Assembly: GCF_036850765.1 (NCBI RefSeq)
Contig: NC_089491.1
Span: forward strand, 186,475,520-186,539,519
Origin: Saccopteryx bilineata
Taxonomy: Eukaryota; Chordata; Mammalia; Chiroptera; Emballonuridae
Direction of reading: 5' to 3'
Length of the DNA: 64,000 bases
The stretch's first letter is position 1; each line of letters begins with the position of its first letter. Below are positions 1 to 10,202 of the stretch, piece by piece. Below the pieces are notes generated by a model. The model worked only from the letters and a program-made list of their open reading frames with translations, was not told the origin of the DNA and made no database searches. A program made the position numbers and the translations under genes.

Positions 1-424
1 ACTTTGGAGCAGAAGCAGTGAGACCTGGTGATCAAACGAGGTGTCAACAAAGCTGCCCTCCCTCGCAAAGTCTAGGAGGATGGGAGAAAAATTTTGTGAG
101 CACTGAGCTTGAGGCCTTTCTGACATCCAAACTGATCTGGTACACAGTTGAATATTTTAGTCTGAAAAGTAGGAGGCACATCCCAGTTAAAGACTAGAGA
201 GCCATCAACATTTTCAGGACCTGAAGTCCCGGGCAGGAATGGCCACTCACAGGGGATGTAAACAGAGAAGGGTACATCTAGAGGATAGCAACTTTTCCCA
301 ACAAGAAGGTAAGAGGAAACAGTGAAACAAAGACAAGGTGGCTGGCAAGGGAAGGGGAGAGCCGGGGTGCACTGCCCCTCTCTGCCTTGTCACCAGAGAA
401 ACTGCATTTTGACACATTTTTTGT

Positions 425-801
425 TCTTAAGTGATAGATACGTGAATTCCAAACTGCCCTCTTGATGTTCCGCTTATCTGTCAGACCTCACCCTTACTGG
501 ACTATTGACCCTGAGACAGAGGAATTCCAAAAACTGACAAGCCGCCCCAAGGAGGGGCTCCGGACATACCAGGATTTTTGATTCAACACCCACATGCTTG
601 AAGCCCCCCAAGGAGGAGCATTCCGGACATACCAAGACTTTTGCTTCAGTATCCCCTCAGGCTCTCCCAAACACTATATAACTTGCCCCCTAGTCTGTAA
701 CTGGTGCTCTTCTCCCCCAGGAGAAGTGCCTGGCAGGGTTCCTTTCTTCCTTTCAATAAAGCCTGTTACTCTGGTCTTTCGGACTCCCATGGATTCCAAC
801 A
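425..801 (+). repeat. Partial ERV LTR (TGGAAAAATC...CCAACA family)
   Basis: From about 430 on it aligns with the last two thirds of the LTR at 35381-35984: the same CAGACCTCACCCTTACT block, the GGAGAAGTGCCTGGCAGGGTT block, an AATAAA at 755-760, and an identical end CCATGGATTCCAACA. The 5' part is missing or too diverged. Positions 1-424 hold nothing I recognise. Confidence 0.75.
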
Positions 802-1426
802 TTAAGTATTTTCATTTTCTATCCTCAATTTACAAAGAGATTGAATGGAATGGGAAAGACATTTCATTCATTGTTGTCGGACTACAATTCTAGAGAATTT
901 GCAGTTAAACAATCCCCATTGCTCAGCAGCTACTGTGGAACCACAATTGCCCCACCGGAAGGCAGAGAGGGGCTGTTAGTGCCAGGAGAAGGGTCAGGAT
1001 AGAGCTGCAGACACAATAATCATGCCACCAGCATTGTAGCCAGAGTGGCTCTCCCTCCACTAACACAAAAAGCTGAGTTAGTAAATTTGCTGCATTTATG
1101 TTAAAAATTAGTTTTAAAAGCATTACAAAATCACTTTGAAAGATAAATCAGCAAAGGTTACAAGCAATAACTGAAAGCCATAGTTCCCAGCTTTTGCTAC
1201 AGCCACGTGGGGGGTAGGACAGGCTGCCACTTGGGCGCTGTGTTCCTGCTTTCTATACCTCCCCAGGGGTCAGAACTCCTGCTGGGTCTGCTGTGTTTAG
1301 AGCTTCCTGACCTCTCTTCTTGCTTTGTCTTTGCCTTTGTCCTGGAAAAACACTAGTCCCTCCTTTTGCCTGTCCGCAGACAAGCATTTCTTGGGGTGTT
1401 TAAAAGCATCTGAGCATTTTAGGAGG
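802..1426. other. Unassigned sequence
   Basis: No gene, splice-ready exon or recognisable repeat was seen. It could be degraded retroviral internal sequence, given the LTRs on both sides. Confidence 0.3.
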
Positions 1427-1696
1427 TGTTGGTTAAGTAAGTTTGTAAATATGATACATATGTTTGCTCGCTTACAGTTTGCATTGGGTGTGGGGGACAG
1501 GCTGTAAGCAGGCAGGGTTGATGTTATAGCCTAAGGCTTAGTTTTAAGACTAAGCCTTTCCCACCCTTTTAATACTAAGATCTTTTCAAAACCAAGCTTT
1601 TCCCCATACCCTTGACTGTTGCATGATATGGGGTGGTGCACTCTTATAAGGAATCCCATTATGCCTCAGATAAGTGACTTTGTATCAGAGACTTCC

Positions 1697-2372
1697 TGTT
1701 GGGCAGATAAAATGTATTATGCTCACTTTGTTAAAGAGGCCGTTGCCCAGGTGATATTAATGTGTGTTGAGAATTGTTGTAGCCTGAGGCTTGGTTTTGG
1801 GATTAAGCCTGTCCCACCCTTTTTGGTGTGACGTGGTACAATTCTATCATGCCTCATAGAAGTGATTTTGTATTAGAGACTTCCCCATTATGTATATTGG
1901 ATTAAGGGTTTGGATTTCTACACTATAAAATGGGAACGGAGCGGGAGTTTGCTCTCTTGGTTCCTGAGATAATCATTAGAAGAGAGCAGAGGAGAGCAGA
2001 GAAAGGCCACGTGGAGGAGGCCAGGAGAAGCAGCCAAGATGGTGGAGTGCTGAGTGAGATGCCAGTTTGTGTAGAGTTTGTATTTGGGATTAGGAAGGAG
2101 ACAGGGAACAGAGGTGAATAAGTCTGGTGAGCTAGAAACCTTTGATTCTAGGAAACTCGGATAAGTCAGTGGCTTTGTGAGCACTGAGTGTGACTGGGTT
2201 TTGGAGCCCAGTGTGTATTTTTACTTGCCCGCCGGGTGCAAGGTAGGATTAAAGGCTATGGCCCACCAGTTTTTGGCTCCATGGTTTCTTTACCGGCTGT
2301 CCGAATCCAATGCGAACCTGCATGGGCCAGGCTGCTATGATAGTGGCCCTGGCCCTGCCTTCTGGCTTTACA
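1697..2372 (+). repeat. Solo LTR, TGTTGGGCAGATAAAA family, 5-bp target duplication
   Basis: Starts TGTTGGGCAGATAAAATG, ends CTGGCTTTACA, and is flanked on both sides by CTTCC (1692-1696 and 2373-2377). It contains a TATA-like CTATAAAATGGG near 1923. It has the same architecture as the LTRs at 7674, 9433, 10203 and 13402. Confidence 0.9.
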
Positions 2373-2697
2373 CTTCCTTATTTGTATATTGGATTAAAGG
2401 TTTTGATTTCTACACTATCAGGAGATCAGAGAAAGGCCATGTGGAGGAGAGGAGAAGCAGCCTAGAAGGCAGAGCGCTGAAGGAGAAGCCAGTTTATGCA
2501 GAGTTTGTGCAGAGAGAAGGAGATGGGGAACATCTGGTGAATAAGGCTGGTGAGCTAGAAACTTTTGATTCTAGGAAACTCGGATGAGTCAGTGGCTTTG
2601 GGAGCTCTGAATGGAAAAGGAAGTGTTTTTCCACTTGTGTGTATTTCTTGCCCACCGGGTGCAAGCTAGGATTAAAGCTCTTGGCCCACCAGTTCTT

Positions 2698-2891
2698 TTT
2701 TTTTTTTTTTTTAATTTTTTATTTATTCATTTTAGACAGGAGAGGGGGAGAGAGAGAGAGAGAGAGAAGGGGGAGGAGCTGGAAGCATCAACTCCCATAT
2801 GTGCCTTGACCAGGCAAGCCCAGGGTTTCGAACCGGCGACCTCAACATATCCAGGTCGACACTTTACCCACTGCGCCACCACAGGTCAGGC
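2698..2891 (-). mobile_element. tRNA-derived SINE (bat Ves-like)
   Basis: Poly-T at the left (reverse poly-A), then a GA-rich block, then reverse complements of a tRNA-like head (TGCGCCACCACAGGTCAGGC at the right edge). Flanked by a 16-bp target duplication, TGGCCCACCAGTTCTT, at 2682-2697 and 2892-2907. Confidence 0.9.
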
Positions 2892-3000
2892 TGGCCCACC
2901 AGTTCTTGACTCCATTGTTCCATTACCATCTGTCCGAATCAAATGCAAACCTGCATTGGCCAGGCAGCTGTGATTGGTGGCCGTGGCTACGGGCTTTACA

Positions 3001-4189
3001 AACAGCCACTCATTTTCCCTGATTCAAGCCTCTCCTTAAATTCAGTCCCACCCCTGAGAGAGAGGCTGGAACGCTCAAAGACGGAGCAGCCTTTGCTTTC
3101 AAGTATTCCTTCTCCAGGAAGGACCCTTCACCCGCGGGCTGGCAGGGTCCACAGTCTTACCTGGCTGGATCTTGCGAGGCATTGAGAGGGGTCCTGGGCC
3201 TCATGCCCAGGCTGTGTCAGTGGCTTTGGGATGACACACCTTATTACTGCCTCAACAGGGGTTCATCAGGGCCCTTGTTGCAGCAGGAACCTGGGCCACT
3301 GGCTTTCTGATGCTTTGTGATGCGTTGCCATGGAGACACGGGTCTGCTCACACTCAACCACAGCGAACCGCACCAGGTGGGCTGGGGGACCAGGTGTGGA
3401 AAGCAAGATGCGCTTCTAGTAATATGGACACCTGGCTTTCATGTACTGGTAGGAGCTTTCTTGAACATTGCCTTGCGTATTTGGGGAGAGAAACAAAATG
3501 GGAGCGGAGGGAAGAGAAAGAGACATTTTAGATTTTTCAACTGCAAAGTTTCATTTATTCCTAACTTTCAGATTAAGCAAAAGAGGGTGAAGTGGTCACA
3601 GATCTCTGCAGGAAGTAGGATCCAGGCAAGAGGACAAAACAACCTCCTGTAGGTAGAACCAGCATCAGATTTCCTGAGATCATTTCATGGCCTCCCGTGG
3701 GTCAGCGCTTACAGGAATTAGGAGAGAACAGCAGGGTGAAAGGTGCCCTTGGGATCAGGAGCTTGCAGGTGTGTTTATGACAACTTCCTCTTCATAGGCT
3801 GCTTCCTATCCTTGTTTTGTAGTTCCTCTGTCTCTGCAGCTGAAACTGTGTGTCTCACCCAGAGTCTGTTAAAGAGTTTCCCCAGAATGTAGAGGATTTA
3901 TCTTCATATTCTTGGCAACTACCTGGTAATTTGACACATAGTAGGTGCTTAGTAATATTGAATGCCTCCAGGTTAGGACACAGCTATTCCCACTTGGATG
4001 AAAAGAGAAGACATTAGATGGAGACTACTGGGAACATGTTTATAAAGCAACTTACACCATTCCTTATCCTTAACGGTTTTTTCTAGTATAGGAACTTGGG
4101 GGAACAGTAAAGTAGAACAAAGGGAGGGTTGCCAAAGAACACAGAACAGGCATCAAAGCCAGAATTCCAAGTATATATGCAGAGAGTAT
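3001..4189. other. Unassigned sequence with an L2-like end
   Basis: No gene was seen. Positions about 3880-3975 carry the TTGACACATAGTAGGTGCTTAGTAATATTGAATG-type ending typical of ancient L2 elements. The rest is unassigned. Confidence 0.4.
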
Positions 4190-4298
4190 TTTTAAAAGAT
4201 TTTATTTAGTAATTTTACAGAGGAGAGAGAGGCAGGGGAAACGAGAAGTATCAACTCATAGTTGCTTCACTTTAGCTGTTCATTGGTTGCTTGTTGTC
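4190..4298 (-). mobile_element. Truncated tRNA-derived SINE
   Basis: Antisense SINE tail and body (TTTTACAGAGGAGAGAGAGG and a GAAGTATCAACTCATAGTT block) that stops abruptly where the next LTR starts at 4299, so the head is missing. Confidence 0.7.
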
Positions 4299-4837
4299 TG
4301 ATAAGGTGCCAGGGAACTGAAAAACTGTTGATATTGGTATTTTAAAGAGGAAAAGTCCGACCTCTTACCCCCTCCTTTCTGTGGAGAAAGGAAAGAGAAG
4401 AATGCAGGAGCTTCCTGGCTTAGAAGGGCAGCTGAGTCATCTAGTCATAGTTTAGCTGATTCCTAGAATTCTCTGAAAGGGTGCCTGGGGCCACTTGCCA
4501 CACAGAGCAAAGAAGATAGAACTTATCTGAAAACCAAGAAAACAATGTTTATGTACCTTAATCAAGAATTTCTATACTTGGACTCACCCTAAAGTCATGA
4601 GAGTAATGTTATACCTCTAGACAAAGGGATCACAAACCCCTCCTTACCCACTCCAACCAGTAGTTGATTTTGTATAAAAGCAGGCTCAGAACTCTATTAG
4701 GCCTACATGATTTGGGATTGTGCCCTGTGTATCTAGCCGGCTAATTAATAAAGCTTCTCCTAAAATTTCTTCTGTAACCTACGTTGCAATCAATGAACAA
4801 TTGTAACCTGCAGTTTAAAGTACATTTTTTTATAACA
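4299..4837 (+). repeat. ERV1-type LTR related to the Pro-primed provirus LTR
   Basis: Starts TGATAAGGTGCC and ends TTTATAACA. It shares the order of blocks with the LTR at 6708-7365 (GAAAGG-rich, a TCTGAAAGG block, GTATAAAAGCAGGCTC, AATTAATAAAGCTTCTCC). It is diverged. Immediately beyond it another LTR begins at 4841. Confidence 0.65.
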
Positions 4838-4840
4838 GTC

Positions 4841-5432
4841 TGTTGGGCAGATAAAATATATTATGCTCACTTTGTTAAAGATGGCGCTGCCCATGTGGAA
4901 ACCCATCACCCAGGTGATAATATTAGTTGCCCTTCTTGCTTGGGATGGGCGTGACTATATTAATGTGTGTTGGAGGAGGGCTTTCGCTCCAAAAGGTTTT
5001 AAAAGGAAGAGAGATCATGTTGCTCCAGGGAAAGAGTGATTATGTTCTAGAAGGAGTCCATGCTAGAGGAGAGGGCAGAGAAAGGCCACATGGAGGAGAG
5101 GAGGAGAGGCAGCCAAGATGGTGGAGTGCTAAAGGAGAAGCCAGTTAGTGCAGAGTCTGTGCAGAGAGAAGGAGATGGGAAACAGAGGTGAATAAGGCTG
5201 ATGAGGTAGAAACCTTTGATTCTAGAAAACTCGGATAAGTCAGTAGCTTTAGGAGCCCTGAATGGAAAGAGAAGTGTTTTTCCACTGTGTGTATTTCTTG
5301 CCCACCGGGTGCAAGCTTGGATTAAAGGTAATGGCCCACCAGTTCTTGGCTCCATTGTTTCATTACCATCTGTCTGAATCTAATGCGAACCTGCACTGGC
5401 CAGGTGGCTGTGATGGTGGCCGTGGCTACTGG
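4841..5432 (+). repeat. Truncated LTR, TGTTGGGCAGATAAAA family
   Basis: Begins TGTTGGGCAGATAAAATATA and runs through the family's blocks. It has lost part of the middle and stops at GGCTACTGG before the terminal CTTTACA. It is older than the copies with intact target duplications. Confidence 0.75.
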
Positions 5433-5439
5433 CCACCAG

Positions 5440-5526
5440 TCGTACGTGCAAGACTAGGGTTCAGACCCAGCAACCTCAGTGCTCCAGGTTGATGCTCTAT
5501 CCACGGCACCACCACAGGCCAGCCCT
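5440..5526 (-). mobile_element. SINE fragment (tRNA-like head)
   Basis: Antisense tRNA-derived head only (CAACCTCAGTGCTCCAGGTT to CACCACAGGCCAG). No tail or target duplication was seen. Confidence 0.6.
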
Positions 5527-6467
5527 GCAGAGGATTTTTTTAAAATGAGGATCTAACCAACATTTTCTGAAAGTTGAGCCTTATCCATATAATGGAATGA
5601 AAATAACACATTTTAGGCTCTTACATTTTATAGCAATGAATGGTGGAACACGTTAGAAGGCATAGACTTCTGTTGATGTTATTAAAAGGAGTAAGTTAGG
5701 ATTTAGTAGTGACATCTAAATTAAGAAAGTAGCACCAAATAACATTACTGTGTGTAAATGGGAGAGGTAATAAAAGAAATGTATTTTTTTCTAAATAGAG
5801 CAGTGCATATACAGAATTTTAAAAACAAATTCTTATTATCTTACATTTTTCTCCTCTTAGATAAGCTGTGAAATGGTGGGGTTCACACTGAATGAAGAGC
5901 TCCTTGTACTTTCTGCCTGGGGGCCCTTGGAGTAAAGCAGAAACTTCTCTGAGCCCCAGTTTCTTGTGAATACCTCTCACAACAATTTAAAAATTGTAAA
6001 GCCACACAAACTCAAGGTCTTACTCTTTTGTCTTATTGCTATTCTGATCTTCATCTTTTTATCATCTTTAATTTCTGTTTTAAGATGGATTTTTGGGACA
6101 GGTTCATTTTATTGTGAACACTACAGCACAGGGCAGAAGGCAGCCTGCCTTTGGATTTGGGTTGCTTGAGGCAACCCCTTTCAATGATAAAATAGAAAAT
6201 TTTTTCTTCTTTTTTTCCTGCACAAATACTGACTGGAAGTGGAGCTGCATGGTGACATTAAGGGTAATGCCCTGGGTATTATAGAAACTTGTGGAGGTTG
6301 TTCTAGAAAAGAAAAATTCTAAGCTGGGTTCTCCCAGATGCCCGGGAGGCAGTCAGGAAAGAGGGAGAGGTGCATATGGCTAAACAGGGCTCAGGAGGTG
6401 TGGAATAGCCTGAGTACTCAACAGCCTGAGTGGCTTAGCGCTGCTGGATTGTAAAGAGTGAATGGAA
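5527..6467. other. Unassigned sequence
   Basis: AT-rich sequence with no gene or clear repeat recognised. Confidence 0.3.
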
Positions 6468-6656
6468 GTCTTGTCTGAGTAACTCAGTTGGTTAGAGCAT
6501 CATCCTGATATGCCAAGGCTGTTGGGTCAATCCCTGGTCAGGGCATGTACAAGAACTAACCAATGAATGCATAAATAAGTGGAACAACAAATCAATGTTT
6601 CTCTCTATATACATCTCCCCCCTTCTCTCTCTCTAAATAAATAAAAATTATTTTAA
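6468..6656 (+). mobile_element. tRNA-derived SINE, second subfamily
   Basis: A sense SINE with a tRNA-like head (AGTAACTCAGTTGGTTAGAG), a GGTCAGGGCATGTAC box, a CAATGTTTCTCTC block, then CT-rich sequence and AAATAAATAAAAATTATTT. This is the classic Ves layout, different from the long SINEs to the right. Confidence 0.75.
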
Positions 6657-6707
6657 AAGGAGGGAAAACTGAGAGATGGCTGGAGCAGGCTGCTATAGGT
6701 GTGAGCG

Positions 6708-7365
6708 TGTTGTAAGGTACCAAAAAGCTGCAAATTAATATTAATATTCTGGGAGAAAACTTCAGGCTTTCCTGTTCTTTCTTTGGAAAATGGAGGAAGG
6801 AGAATATAGAAGTCTCCTGACTTACAAGGACAACTAGGGTCATTTGGTTTTAAGTTCTCTGAAAGGATTAAGGTTATCTAAAGAACTCCCTTTCGCTTTT
6901 AATAAGAGAGAAAATTAACGTACCACCCTACATCGATTTTAGCTCTCCCTCCCTTCCTGGAATCTGAGATTAACATGTACCTCTAGGCAAAGGAAGAGAG
7001 ATAGATACTGAAAGAATTTGTGAATGTCTTTGATTGTATTACCCTGAAAGTTTTAACGTTTTTTGTAAATTCCCTAGACAAATGTTAATCTTGTTAATGT
7101 AACGTAAATCTTGTTAAATGTTGATTTTGTTAATGATTATGTCATGCTGTCATGCCCCCCTACCTGTATGTAATCAAAGGGTATAAAACCAGCCTCTGAA
7201 ATACACTCAGTGCTGCATGATTTGGGTCTGAAGAATCCCCCATGTATTCTATCGGCTTAATCAATAAAACTCCTCAAAATTCATTTTTGGACTTGGTGTC
7301 TCTACAATACCCGCTTAAGTGAGGTACAATACTTTTCAGAATCTGGGGTATGGTACTTTATAACA
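6708..7365 (+). repeat. 5' LTR of the Pro-primed provirus
   Basis: TGTTGTAAGGTACC...TACTTTATAACA. It contains GTATAAAACCAGCC (a TATA box near 7182) and TCAATAAAACTCC (poly-A signal near 7261). The same ends bound the split copy at 16807-18463. Confidence 0.85.
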
Positions 7366-7367
7366 TT

Positions 7368-7385
7368 TGGGGGTTCATCCGGGAT
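7368..7385 (+). promoter_or_regulatory. Retroviral primer-binding site, proline tRNA type
   Basis: Two bases after the LTR lies TGGGGGTTCATCCGGGAT. It differs from the complement of the tRNA-Pro 3' end at two positions, C to T and G to A, as CpG decay would produce. Confidence 0.8.
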
Positions 7386-7673
7386 CTGGTGTTTCATGTC
7401 ACCAGGTAGAGACACCCCAAATCGGCTGGTCTCTCCGGGGGACTGCCTGACCTCGCTGGTTTACTAGGAGGGGTGTCCCCTGAAACATTTCAGGCTCCAG
7501 TTCTCCAGTGGGTTTAGACAGTCTCTCAGCAGATACCTCCAGTTCCTAAATTCTACAATTCAGCAGAGAGATCAAGGAGTTTCTGGACCTTGGAGATTTG
7601 TAGGTATGGTCGATTTTTGCTTTGCTGATTTGTGACCTTGGAGTTATGTAGGTTTGCTTTGCTGATATGGGAC

Positions 7674-8366
7674 TGTAAAGCCAGGAGGCAAGGCCAGGGC
7701 CACCATCACAGCAGCCTGGCTCTTGCAGGTTCGCATTGGATTCGGACAGTCGGCAAAGAAACAGCGGAGCCAAAAACTGGTGGGCCATAGTCTTTAATTC
7801 TAGCTTTGCACCCGGCGGGCAAGTAAAAATACACACTGGGCTCCAAAACCCAGTCACATTCAGTGCTCACAAAGCTACTGACTTATCCGAGTTTCCTAGA
7901 ATCAAAGGTTTCTAGCTCACCAGACTTATTCACCTCTGTTCCCCATCTCCTTTCCTTATCCCAGATACAAACTCTACACAAACTGGCATCTCACTCAGCA
8001 CTCCACCATCTTGGCTGCTTCTCCTGGCCTCCTCCACATGGCCTTTCTCTGTTCTCCTCTGCTCTCTCTTCTAATCTCAGGAACCAAGAGCCCAAGCTCC
8101 CACTTCGTCCCCATTTTATAGTGTAGCAATCCAAACTCTTAATCCAATATACAAAATAGGGAAGTCTCTAATACAAAGTCACTTCTCTGAGGCATGATTG
8201 GATTGTACCGCCCTACATCAAAAAGGGTAGGAAAGGCTTAATCCCAAAACCAAGCCCCAGGCTACAAGGATTCTCCCTGCCTTTAGCCCACCCCAACACA
8301 CATTAATATCACCTGGGCAATGGCCTCTTTAACAAAGTGAGCATAATACATTTTATCTGCCCAACA
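7674..8366 (-). repeat. 3' LTR of the Ser-primed element
   Basis: Plus-strand ends are TGTAAAGCCAG and CTGCCCAACA. Upstream on the minus strand is a short purine-rich stretch (CATAGGGGTGGAT) in the place of a polypurine tract. Confidence 0.88.
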
Positions 8367-8471
8367 ATCCACCCCTATGCTCACTTTACTACCCACAATT
8401 TACATCACCAGCATTCCTGTGCAAGGAAATTAGAACATTACACAGATTACAACAGCAAAAATCATACAGTT

Positions 8472-8669
8472 TCAACAATTACAAAGGTACATTTCACCAG
8501 TCTCTGAGCAATTAGCCCAAAGCGCAAAATGTCCTCGGCCTATGGGAAAAGCTTCCCGGGGCAGGGGAGTGCTTCCAGCAAAGCCACCCCCCCCACCCCC
8601 ATCAGGGTATTTCACATTGTCCAAAATCCATAATCTGTAAGTCCATCCAACAAAGGAACCAATGCCCAC
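8472..8669 (-). CDS. Short 65-residue frame downstream in the same element
   Basis: Begins MGIGSFVGWTYRLWILDNVK, has a Gly run (GGGGGG) and ends with CSETGEMYLCNC. It is in a different frame from the upstream 211-codon ORF, 41 bp beyond its stop. It may be chance. A splice-acceptor-like tract (TTTCCTTGCACAG) lies further downstream near 8430. Unrecognised. Confidence 0.25.
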   Translation of the reverse strand: MGIGSFVGWTYRLWILDNVKYPDGGGGGGFAGSTPLPREAFPIGRGHFALWANCSETGEMYLCNC

Positions 8670-8710
8670 TCCGGTCGTAGTCCAGGAAATCAGTCCATCT
8701 ACATGGGGCG

Positions 8711-9346
8711 TCAGCCACCCCCCTCATTCCTGCCGTCCTGGCAGGTCTTCCACTGTCCCAAAGAGGGGCACGTGGCAATGGCAGTCAGCATTTCCATCTC
8801 TGCTCCGGAAAGCATGTCCAGCCCTATGTCCCCAAATCGCAGACCTACCAGGGCTGTAGTAGGTGCTCCTTCCAGCTGGGCTTCCATCTTCTGGAGACTG
8901 CAGATCACAACTCCAGTCCGATTCTCCTCATCCTCCAAAGAGGAACTGAAAACACCAGCTCCTGTTGCCGGTCTCGAGCCCCGGGCTGCCGCCACCTTCT
9001 GCTCCGCAGACGTTGCAACTCCGGACCCGGCCTCAGCCTCAGCCTCAGCCCTGGCCTCCCGCCGCTGCTGGCTCTCCATAACATCCAGGGCAAGCTGCAA
9101 CTCACGAACCTCTGAATCCTCCTCCAGCGTTTGCTTCATTTCCAGGCGAATCTCGAACACCTGGTTGGCCTCCTCCTCCAGCACTTCCTCCAGCTCCAGG
9201 GTCAGCATCGGTTTCTCCTGCGTTTGCTCCAGCTCTTTCCGCTGCTCGGTTTGCAGGTCCCAGGCAGCCTCTTCCACAGAGCTCTCAGTTTCCTTACACA
9301 TGGCTGTAAAAGTCAGCCAGCCTACAATCCCCAAAAGGACAGCCAT
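8711..9346 (-). CDS. Uncharacterised 211-residue protein of the Ser-primed LTR element
   Basis: The first Met after the LTR (9346-9344; G at +4) opens a 211-residue frame with no break. Residues about 2-18 (AVLLGIVGWLTFTAMC) form one hydrophobic, membrane-length segment, with a Cys and charged residues after it. Residues about 20-100 are Glu/Gln/Leu-rich and predicted coiled coil (LELEEVLEEEANQ, EIRLEMKQTLEED). An Ala/Glu tract (RREARAEAEAEAG) and a more neutral C-terminal third follow. The frame is open upstream through the primer site into the LTR (302 residues from 9619). No retroviral zinc knuckle, protease or reverse transcriptase motif is seen. I do not recognise the family. It could be a captured host exon, a degenerate gag or a novel accessory protein. 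Confidence 0.5.
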   Translation of the reverse strand: MAVLLGIVGWLTFTAMCKETESSVEEAAWDLQTEQRKELEQTQEKPMLTLELEEVLEEEANQVFEIRLEMKQTLEEDSEVRELQLALDVMESQQRREARAEAEAEAGSGVATSAEQKVAAARGSRPATGAGVFSSSLEDEENRTGVVICSLQKMEAQLEGAPTTALVGLRFGDIGLDMLSGAEMEMLTAIATCPSLGQWKTCQDGRNEGGG

Positions 9347-9412
9347 GGGGAACCCTAACACTAGCCAGTCCTCTACTCCACCACTCAAAGGCTCCTTGCC
9401 GATCTGTATTGA

Positions 9413-9430
9413 ATCCTGCCGACTACGCCA
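9413..9430 (-). promoter_or_regulatory. Primer-binding site complementary to serine tRNA
   Basis: The plus strand reads ATCCTGCCGACTACGCCA, which equals the 3' end of tRNA-Ser (AGA/TGA isoacceptors) plus CCA. The match extends to 20 bases counting the preceding GA. It lies two bases inside the LTR end, the normal position. Confidence 0.9.
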
Positions 9431-9432
9431 AA

Positions 9433-10128
9433 TGTAAAGCCAGGAGCCACGGCCAGGGCCACCATCACAGCAGCCGCCTGGCCCATGCAGGTTCGCATTG
9501 GATTCGGACAGTTGGCAAAGAAACAGCGGAGCCAAAAACTGGTGGGCCATAGTCTTTAATTCTAGCTTTGCACCCGGCGGGCAAGTAAAAATACACACTG
9601 GGCTCCAAAACCCAGTCACATTCAGTGCTCACAAAGCTACTGACTTATCCGAGTTTCCTAGAATCAAAGGTTTCTAGCTCACCAGACTTATTCACCTCTG
9701 TTCCCCATCTCCTTTCCTTATCCCAGATACAAACTCTACACAAACTGGCATCTCACTCAGCACTCCACCATCTTGGCTGCTTCTCCTGGCCTCCTCCACA
9801 TGGCCTTTCTCTGTTCTCCTCTGCTCTCTCTTCTAATCTCAGGAACCAAGAGCCCAAGCTCCCACTTCGTCCCCATTTTATAGTGTAGCAATCCAAACTC
9901 TTAATCCAATATACAAAATAGGGAAGTCTCTAATACAAAGTCACTTCTCTGAGGCATGATTGGATTGTACCGCCCTACATCAAAAAGGGTAGGAAAGGCT
10001 TAATCCCAAAACCAAGCCCCAGGCTACAAGGATTCTCCCTGCCTTTAGCCCACCCCAACACACATTAATATCACCTGGGCAATAGCCTCTTTAACAAAGT
10101 GAGCATAATACATTTTATCTGCCCAACA
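9433..10128 (-). repeat. 5' LTR of the Ser-primed element, with TATA box and ATTAAA signal
   Basis: On the minus strand it has a TATAAAA (complement of 9876-9882) and an ATTAAA signal (complement of 9555-9560), so the transcript would begin at about 9850. It is almost identical to the 3' LTR. Confidence 0.88.
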
Positions 10129-10202
10129 GGGACTGTGAAGATTTGTAGGTGAAGTAGAACCTTTGCTTCACTGATTTATGACTTTGGAGATTAGTAGGTA
10201 AG

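Larger units (their letters stand above)
1427..3000 (+). repeat. Old LTR interrupted by a younger LTR and a SINE
   Basis: The outer LTR begins TGTTGGTTAAG at 1427, breaks at 1696, resumes at 2373 and ends GGGCTTTACA at 3000. The resumed part aligns with the LTR at 32050-32762 (same TTGTATATTG, GAGAAGCC and CACCAGTTCTTG blocks). The inserts are a solo LTR (1697-2372) and a SINE (2698-2891), both with target duplications. Flanks of the outer element do not show a matching duplication. Confidence 0.7.
7674..10128 (-). mobile_element. Young Ser-tRNA-primed LTR element with short internal region
   Basis: On the minus strand: 5' LTR 9433-10128, primer site 9430-9413, an internal region of about 1.07 kb, 3' LTR 7674-8366. 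Flanked by identical 5-bp duplications GGGAC (7669-7673 and 10129-10133). The LTRs are 696 and 693 bp and differ at only a few positions by eye, mostly near one end, so integration was recent. There is no gag-pro-pol. The internal region holds one 211-codon frame and a smaller one. A 5-bp duplication suits ERVL-like (class III) elements, but this is inference. It probably depends on another element for reverse transcription. Confidence 0.9.

Noticed and set aside
8703..9437. 244-codon plus-strand frame over the LTR element
   Set aside because: Ser/Ala-rich mirror of the minus-strand frame, antisense to the element's own transcription; no domain.
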